Source of the DNA: Stentor coeruleus
Taxonomy: Eukaryota; Ciliophora; Heterotrichea; Heterotrichida; Stentoridae
Length of the DNA stretch: 64,000 bases
Assembly (NCBI GenBank): GCA_001970955.1
Contig: MPUH01000169.1
Location: 27,373-91,372, forward strand
Direction of reading: 5' to 3'
In this document: one piece after another, positions 58,894 to 64,000 of the stretch
How the letters are laid out: each line of letters begins with the position of its first letter
How positions within the stretch are numbered: the stretch's first letter is position 1
Program-made: the position numbers and the translations under genes
Notes under the pieces: model-generated
Told to the model about the DNA's origin: nothing
Database searches by the model: none
What the model saw: the letters and a program-made list of their open reading frames with translations, nothing else

Positions 58894-59259
58894 TTAAATT
58901 GTCCCCAAAGTGTTTAAACCCATCGTGAAGTTTTTCATCATCTCACTCAGATTTAAGCAAGCACTGATTCTTCTCAAAGGCTTACATTTGAATTCAAAAG
59001 TTTCTTTGTCCTTATACCCAAGGTCTGAAAACCTATCATTTTGAATACTTTTTATAGGAAAACTCTTATTGCTTTTATGATTTTTTAGGTAGACTGGTTT
59101 TCTAGAAATAGATTTTGGTATTAACCAGTTATTCGAATGATCTTGAGGAAGGCTTATAGGACTTTCTTCAAAGTTCTTTGATGAATTAGGCTCAGTTATT
59201 TTGATAAAATACTTTGTACGCTTTGGAATAACACTGATATCGATAGTTATGCGTGACAT
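58894..59259 (-). CDS. CaaX-family relative without a CaaX box, 121 aa
   Basis: 121 residues. KRTKYFIKITEPNSS near the start matches the TQKYMIKVHVDSS segment of CaaX protein 2, and WLIPKSISRKP matches its neighbour's TLSPKSIIKRS. The protein ends SEMMKNFTMGLNTLGTI with no terminal cysteine. A single cysteine lies in the preceding helix. It is therefore a probable family member that lost, or never gained, the lipid box. It sits at the end of the array on the same strand. No other domain recognised. Confidence 0.62.
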   Translation of the reverse strand: MSRITIDISVIPKRTKYFIKITEPNSSKNFEESPISLPQDHSNNWLIPKSISRKPVYLKNHKSNKSFPIKSIQNDRFSDLGYKDKETFEFKCKPLRRISACLNLSEMMKNFTMGLNTLGTI

Positions 59260-59814
59260 TTTAGAATAATTACATGGAAAATGGATATTTAAATATATAT
59301 CCTATTATGGTAGTAAAGGTATGAAGAGAAATTTTATAAAAATATTTTTATATGATTAAAATATAAATTCCAAAGATAAAACGAAAGATTATAGTTAAAT
59401 ATATAACTAAAAAAAAAAACTTTTTTTTATCTAGACACTTTGATATGAACTTATTATTCTAAACTAGTTTTTATCTTGATTTTTATAATAATAACTATTC
59501 AAAATAAAATCTAATTTTTAAAAACTTAATAGATATTTTATTATACTCTATTTAACTTTTTTTCTAGCAATTTACCTTATAAACTACCTTTCAATATCTA
59601 TACCCATCATATTTTCATAAACTATTATCTTATCATTAATTTAAAATCTCCATAAAATACTCCACAAAATATAAATTTCATCATCATATCCTCCTTAAAA
59701 CACCGATATCTTATAATTTTCATTATTTTCTCACAAACCCTCTGACTAAATACCTTATCTTCTCCTATCATTTCCAATATCCCGGGCATTTCAACTCCAC
59801 ATCCGTTAAAAAAA
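59260..59814. other. spacer
   Basis: AT-rich. The minus-strand frame at 59625-59837 overlaps the start of the Cys-rich gene and is probably a shadow. Confidence 0.45.
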
Positions 59815-60354
59815 ATGTTACACTTGCTTCTTTTCAAACTAGTCCTCAGCCAAGACTATCATCCACAATGTTCATGGTAATGCAATAGTCCACACTGTGA
59901 ATCAATTTGTTTTCCAATTTGCGAACCTTTATCTTGTCATAATGAATGCCTTACTCCAAAATAAGGATCATGTGAAATTCAATGCGCAGAGCCATCATGT
60001 TAAATAAAATATCCTGAAGAACCATATAAATCTGAAGATTGTCCATTTTGTTATGTTGATTATAACAATCCAGAATGTGTGACAAGATGTAAAGCTCCAA
60101 AACCAGAATGTCAAGTTGTATGTAATAAAGTACATTGTAATGAAGAATGCCATAAACCAAATTGCCCTAAGCCAAAATGTGAACTTGTATGTGAAAATCC
60201 TCATTGTTCACCATTAATAGAATGCTGTAGATGTGAAAATGGGAATTTATCTATATTGAGTGAAAGGATTTTTAAGATAGGAGAAGAAAGTCCTACTTGT
60301 TGCTCGTGTGGAGATAATCAAGCTGTAGTAAATATATCTAATGATTTTAAATAA
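59815..60354 (+). pseudogene. ciliate Cys-rich secreted protein with three in-frame TAA codons
   Basis: A single uninterrupted phase of 179 codons starts at ATG 59815 with a signal peptide (MLHLLLFKLVLSQ). It runs through a dense Cys ladder with Pro/Lys spacers (CNSPHCESICFPICEP, CEIQCAEPSC, CKAPKPECQVVCN, CPKPKCELVCENPHC) and ends CCSCGDNQAV...NDFK TAA. The ladder matches a ciliate Cys-rich family. TAA occurs in frame at 59878-59880, 59962-59964 and 60001-60003; all three are where Gln or another polar residue would fit. No frameshift or TGA occurs. None of the TAA codons lies in a 15-16-nt GT-AG interval. Only the part from ATG 60079 is a standard-code frame. Young pseudogene, or a gene needing UAA readthrough. 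Confidence 0.7.
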
Positions 60355-60712
60355 GATAAGGATTTTTATGTGGTATTTAGTAAGTATGGTTGGATTACTG
60401 CTTTTTTTTTAGAGGATGTTTTTGGGATTATAAAAAAATATATGCCAATTATTGATAATGAAATTTATCAGTAGATTGTTGGATAATGGGAAGATATAGA
60501 ATTGTTATGGTTTGGGTCATGGTGGGATAAGATAAACTGTCATTTTTTAAGTGAAAAGTGAATTAGGGTAAGATTAGGTGTAAGATTAATTTTTAGTATA
60601 TAAGAATAAGTGAGGGTAAACAAAGATAATTTTTTTAATCAAATATTTTACATACAAAAATCTTATAAATTGCCTAATTCCACAATCCACCTTAGATTCT
60701 ATTATAACAAAT
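60355..60712. other. spacer
   Basis: If UAA/UAG were read through, the previous frame would stay open to a TGA near 60561. The residues do not look like a Cys-rich continuation, so I treat it as spacer. Confidence 0.5.
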
Positions 60713-61387
60713 ATGCTACGCTTATTTTTAATTATCGCTTACGTTCAAGCTGACTGCCCACAATGGATTTGCAAGAACCTCAACCAAACAAAATGCGCAA
60801 CTTTGCATGGGTATCAAATATACGCTAACAACCTACCTTGTCCCATAGATTATTTTTGCAAACTTGATGCTTTTACAAATTGGCAAATCTTAGAAGCCCC
60901 ATCTTCAACAAATAGTTTCAATTGTACAAGGCAAAACTACGGAGGAGTTGACATAGAGTCTTTAAAAAAACAACCAGACTTCTTTTGTGGTTTTAGAGAT
61001 ACAACACAAGAACTTGCTGATGGTAAACATCCAAAAAATTGTTTAAATAGTAAAGATTGTAAAACAATCGGAGGCTGGGAAACTGAATGTTTATGTGGAC
61101 TTGATGGGTTAAAATATTGTTCAGCTGAAATAGGGTCAAGTGCTTTTGATGAGTATTGGGAAAAATGTTTTGAAAAACAAGGAAGCACACATGATCCAAA
61201 AATTACAGCAGTTGAAAAAGCTTATTGGGATTATTATTATAATTATTATATTGAAATTGTTAGTGCTCCTACTTGTGTTAAATCTTTACTTTGGGAATTC
61301 AGTATACTTAATGACCTTGATGGGTATAGAAAGTTATCTTTGTCACAGTTTATTTTAGTATCATATACTATTTTAATTAGTCTTTAG
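60713..61387 (+). CDS. Cys-rich secreted or GPI-anchored surface protein
   Basis: 224 residues. Signal peptide MLRLFLIIAYVQA, then a Cys-rich ectodomain of ~190 residues with about 14 cysteines, no long repeat, and several N-x-T/S sites (NLNQTKCA, FNCTRQN). The C-terminus is a moderately hydrophobic segment (LSQFILVSYTILISL) with nothing after it, as in GPI-attachment signals. The spacing (CPQWICKNL, CPIDYFCKL, CKTIGGWETECLCG) suggests a disulphide-bonded surface protein. Family not recognised. It follows the Cys-rich relic on the same strand. Confidence 0.7.
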   Translation: MLRLFLIIAYVQADCPQWICKNLNQTKCATLHGYQIYANNLPCPIDYFCKLDAFTNWQILEAPSSTNSFNCTRQNYGGVDIESLKKQPDFFCGFRDTTQELADGKHPKNCLNSKDCKTIGGWETECLCGLDGLKYCSAEIGSSAFDEYWEKCFEKQGSTHDPKITAVEKAYWDYYYNYYIEIVSAPTCVKSLLWEFSILNDLDGYRKLSLSQFILVSYTILISL

Positions 61388-61693
61388 GTAAAGGTTATAC
61401 ACTTATAATATTATTAATTATGGCAGGAAAAAAAATGAGATATATATGCTTTTTTTGTATTATAAACTATAGATAAATTTAGCAGTTTCTTACAAAAAAC
61501 ACATTTACTAAAGCTTATGATTAGGATCTTTTCATGGAAATTTGTAAATTGTGTCAATAAAAGTTTATATTTTTAATTTTTCTTGTTAAAATGTAAAACC
61601 ATCTAAAAAATTTTGACTAATTTACTGCTAAAATAAACTACCCTAGCTTATCTTATTATAGTTAAGATATGATTATAAATATTATCATGTGTT
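61388..61693. other. spacer
   Basis: AT-rich convergent spacer, nothing seen. Confidence 0.45.
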
Positions 61694-62053
61694 TTAGTTT
61701 AGTTTATGAGTATTTATGAGTTTAATCAACTGGGAAATTTCTTTAAATTCATTGTCTGTAAAGGTTGGTTTTTGTCTAACACTCTTAATTGGAGATAAAG
61801 ACTCTTTTTCATAACACTTAAAATATGATTTCCTTATAAGTGGCTTAAACCCAAAATCATTATAAGCTGGAAAACTTGGAATATCCGGGTATTTCAGCTT
61901 TTGATGATATTGGAAATGCGAATTTGCTGAAACGATTTTATCAGTGTTTCCTAATGCGGATTTGCTTTCTCCTGTTCTTAGGGTGATTATGCTTTGCCTT
62001 TGAATATGTTTGAGACTAGTTTCGTGGGTTCTTTGTTTCATAGCTTTTTGCAT
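61694..62053 (-). CDS. small paralogue pair, member A (PDIPS/KPLIRK motif)
   Basis: 119 residues, basic. Conserved with the 63080 gene: YPDIPSFPAYNDFGFKPLIR, KSYFK, ...SLSPIK, then a C-terminal helix NEFKEISQLIKLI. The N-terminal ~50 residues are Lys/Thr/Ser-rich and not conserved. There is no signal peptide, TM or CaaX box. The conserved block with invariant Pro, Phe and Lys residues suggests a peptide-like docking segment plus one helix. Unknown function; probably lineage-specific. Confidence 0.68.
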   Translation of the reverse strand: MQKAMKQRTHETSLKHIQRQSIITLRTGESKSALGNTDKIVSANSHFQYHQKLKYPDIPSFPAYNDFGFKPLIRKSYFKCYEKESLSPIKSVRQKPTFTDNEFKEISQLIKLINTHKLN

Positions 62054-63079
62054 TTTTTTAAATTATCAGCTCATTTTTTAAGTTGTCAATATTATCAGTA
62101 TCCAATAGAAAAAATATTTTATTATAAAATTAAATGCTTTGGAAATAATGAAAATTTAAATTAAGCGTATGATTTACTTGGATATTAAGAGAAATATTGA
62201 ATGATTTATGATAGGATTATTGAACTCAGGAGTTTTATATAAAGTCGAGTTTTATAAATTTTTAGATATGAGTTGTAATTAAGGTTAAGATTTTATGTTA
62301 ATTAATTAACTTAGAAGTTTGATGAGGTCAAATGGATTGTATGAGGGAATTTTATAGGATTAAAGTTTATTATTATTATATATGCTGATTTAAAATACTG
62401 GAATTTGATTTTTTTTTTTGCTGGAAAATTTCTAGATGAGTATGATTAGATAATACAAATAAAACAGGTTAAATGAATTGAAAAGAGCAAGATTATCATT
62501 TTTTTAAATAAAAAGCCAATGATCGAACTGAAAATTTTCCGCATTAACTGATTATTTTTTTTATCAAAAGTGCGTCGTTTAGCAGCTTTTCTCCAAAAGA
62601 AAATCTTATATAAAAATTGTGTTTGGCCTTTAAAATTATCCTTAGTTTATGTTTTTCTTCCCATTTACTTGATTATATTTTTAGCATTTCAATTATGTTT
62701 ATCTTATAAAGATCTCTTCTTAAAACACACATAGAATATCAAAAATTCTACCCCGATTAATAAAACCTATTTTGCAAACTTCTAATTTTTTTCCGTGACT
62801 CCATAATTTCCTAGCAAAATCCATCTTACAATCCCCAAATCTTTAATCATTTTTTAACCTAATTGTCTATAAAAACTGGCTTGTAGAATTTTCTAATCTA
62901 AAAAACCCCTCAAAACTTGATATCAAAAACCCCTTCCAAACTTTTAAAAATTCAATAAATTGGATAATTTATTATCCTCTATTTAAAAAACCTGAATGAA
63001 AAAAATGAATTATTTATACAACTTTTATATAAGAAAGTCTCTTGGTATAATTATATTATAATTAAATAGCTAATATAAT
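62054..63079. other. 1-kb spacer
   Basis: A plus-strand stretch at 62564-62731 is open for 56 codons and reads RRLAAFLQKKILYKN then a hydrophobic LSLVYVFLPIYLIIFLAF, like the start of a membrane protein, but it has no ATG and is within chance length for AT-rich DNA. Confidence 0.45.
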
Positions 63080-63451
63080 TTAAGAACAAATTTTGCCTTT
63101 TTTATTGTCTATAATACGAATCAATTGATTAATATCCTGGAAGTCATTTTCTGACATACTCGGGACAGTGAATTTTCTATTCTTAATCGGGGATATCGGA
63201 TCTTTCATAAGATCTTTAAATATCGCTTTTCTTATTAAAGGTTTATACTCAAAATCTTGCTCTGTAGGACAACTTGGGATATCTGGGCTTCTAGCAGTTA
63301 GATGTAATCGAATACTAGGATGACCAGAGGATTTTACTTTATTAATAAGGTTTGAGGTTGTAGATTCTAAGGTTCTTGGAATGATTTTGGATGTTCTTTT
63401 GGTTCTTATTGGACTTTTTATTGTATTGGATCGGGCTGGTTGTACTTCCAT
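63080..63451 (-). CDS. small paralogue pair, member B (PDIPS/KPLIRK motif)
   Basis: 123 residues. Shares with the 61694 gene the block SPDIPSCPTEQDFEYKPLIR, KAIFK, ISPIK and the helix NDFQDINQLIRII. The N-terminus is basic and Ser/Thr-rich (IRTKRTSKIIPRTLES). It ends KKGKICS, with the cysteine next to last, so not a CaaX box. Both copies lie on the minus strand about 1.4 kb apart, a tandem duplication with strong divergence outside the motif. Confidence 0.68.
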   Translation of the reverse strand: MEVQPARSNTIKSPIRTKRTSKIIPRTLESTTSNLINKVKSSGHPSIRLHLTARSPDIPSCPTEQDFEYKPLIRKAIFKDLMKDPISPIKNRKFTVPSMSENDFQDINQLIRIIDNKKGKICS

Positions 63452-64000
63452 TTAGGATTATATCTGACATAGTTAATACCGCTAATTACGAGACAGGCTT
63501 ATTTTGTGGAATGCGTAAATTCAATAAGTATATATTATTAACCTAATATAATCAATGCTGAAAATCTTTAATAAAATTCGATAGTCTAAACCATATCAGA
63601 AACTTTTAGAATGTAAAAAGGTAAAAATAAAACAAAAAAACTATAAGAGTACTTGTTAAGAAATCGATTATTAGCACTTAATAGATCAAAATGCTTTTAA
63701 TAACTTTATAATCTCTTAGTAGTATTGTATAAAATTGAATATTTAGTATTATTACATTTTTTCTTTTATGAAGTCTTATTTTTTGAGAATAATATCTAGT
63801 TTTCGATTGTGTCCTGAAGAAAAAAACAAATTTGAAAATGCTTCGATATTTTTTTTCTTATCTAAAGTTATTATATTATTATCAAATATGAGTCTGAGAT
63901 CCTGTGATTAATAAGACATGGAAATTTAGCACTTAGGGTAAATGAAAATGTATAAAACTTAGTCTTTTAGGGAAATGGGGTTATATAATTTAAATAAGCA
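63452..64000. other. spacer to window end
   Basis: AT-rich, no gene seen. Confidence 0.45.

Noticed and set aside
62552-62790. ABC-transporter-like N-terminus relic.
   Set aside because: Hydrophobic AT-rich frames of ~56 codons arise by chance and there is no ATG or downstream ATP-binding motif.
1-64000. A reassigned genetic code (UAR = Gln or UGA = Trp) for the organism.
   Set aside because: Transportin, LC8, dymeclin, PS synthase and the E2 have no in-frame TAA, TAG or TGA and end at their expected places; Trp is TGG throughout. Only isolated loci carry internal TAR codons.
1-64000. CRISPR arrays, insertion sequences, transposases, rRNA, telomere repeats.
   Set aside because: None was seen. 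Repeats are either contig-end duplicates, protein-coding low-complexity runs or the 68-bp tandem duplication.

Overview
The window looks like macronuclear DNA of a heterotrich ciliate of the Stentor type. The signs are very AT-rich spacers, almost all genes as single short-UTR open frames, one clear 16-nt spliceosomal intron (5277-5292), and standard-code reading of conserved genes: transportin, dynein LC8, dymeclin and PS synthase all run through with TGG for Trp and stop at TAA or TAG. TGA is a rare terminator (12212-12214, 22846-22848). The sequence is a scaffold with nine single-N joints. Each joint is flanked by direct repeats of the same sequence, which look like unmerged contig ends and not biological duplications.

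Region 1 (1-44 kb) is ordinary gene-dense eukaryotic sequence on both strands. It holds RING-H2, ataxin-2-like (LsmAD), a TRAF-type zinc-finger protein, transportin, p24/TMED, LC8, a PUB-domain protein, kinase plus Cys-rich tail, an Ala/Glu/Lys/Pro pentapeptide-repeat protein, PB1-like plus RanBP2 zinc finger, ELMO, histidine phosphatase, RING/B-box, DHHC acyltransferase, tRNA-Leu(UAG), a four-TM protein, phosphatidylserine synthase, a membrane aspartic-protease fold lacking both catalytic motifs, dymeclin, a chromo-shadow-like protein, a KD-repeat protein and a UBE2O/BIRC6-type E2 with a long acidic N-terminus. Much of the recognised set concerns trafficking, lipids and ubiquitin.

Region 2 (44-59 kb) is very different. 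Nine small genes (124-149 codons), all but one on the minus strand, sit far apart in long AT-rich spacers. Every one ends in a C-terminal CaaX-type tetrapeptide (CSII, CLIF, CLVF, CQIF, CCVF, CVVM, CNIF, CEIY, CLII), usually with extra cysteines just before it. Several share internal motifs. A tenth such gene lies at 30.5 kb, and a related gene without the box lies at 58.9 kb. I read this as a lineage-specific array of small, mostly disordered, probably prenylated proteins. It is the best candidate here for an undescribed system.

Region 3 (59-64 kb) holds a ciliate-type Cys-rich secreted protein whose otherwise intact frame contains three in-frame TAA codons, a probable GPI-anchored Cys-rich protein, and a pair of divergent small paralogues.

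Several spacers (15.6, 16.4, 21.3, 23.9, 24.5, 36, 57.5 and 57.7 kb) contain coding-like islands broken by stops or frame changes. These are most simply decayed genes.
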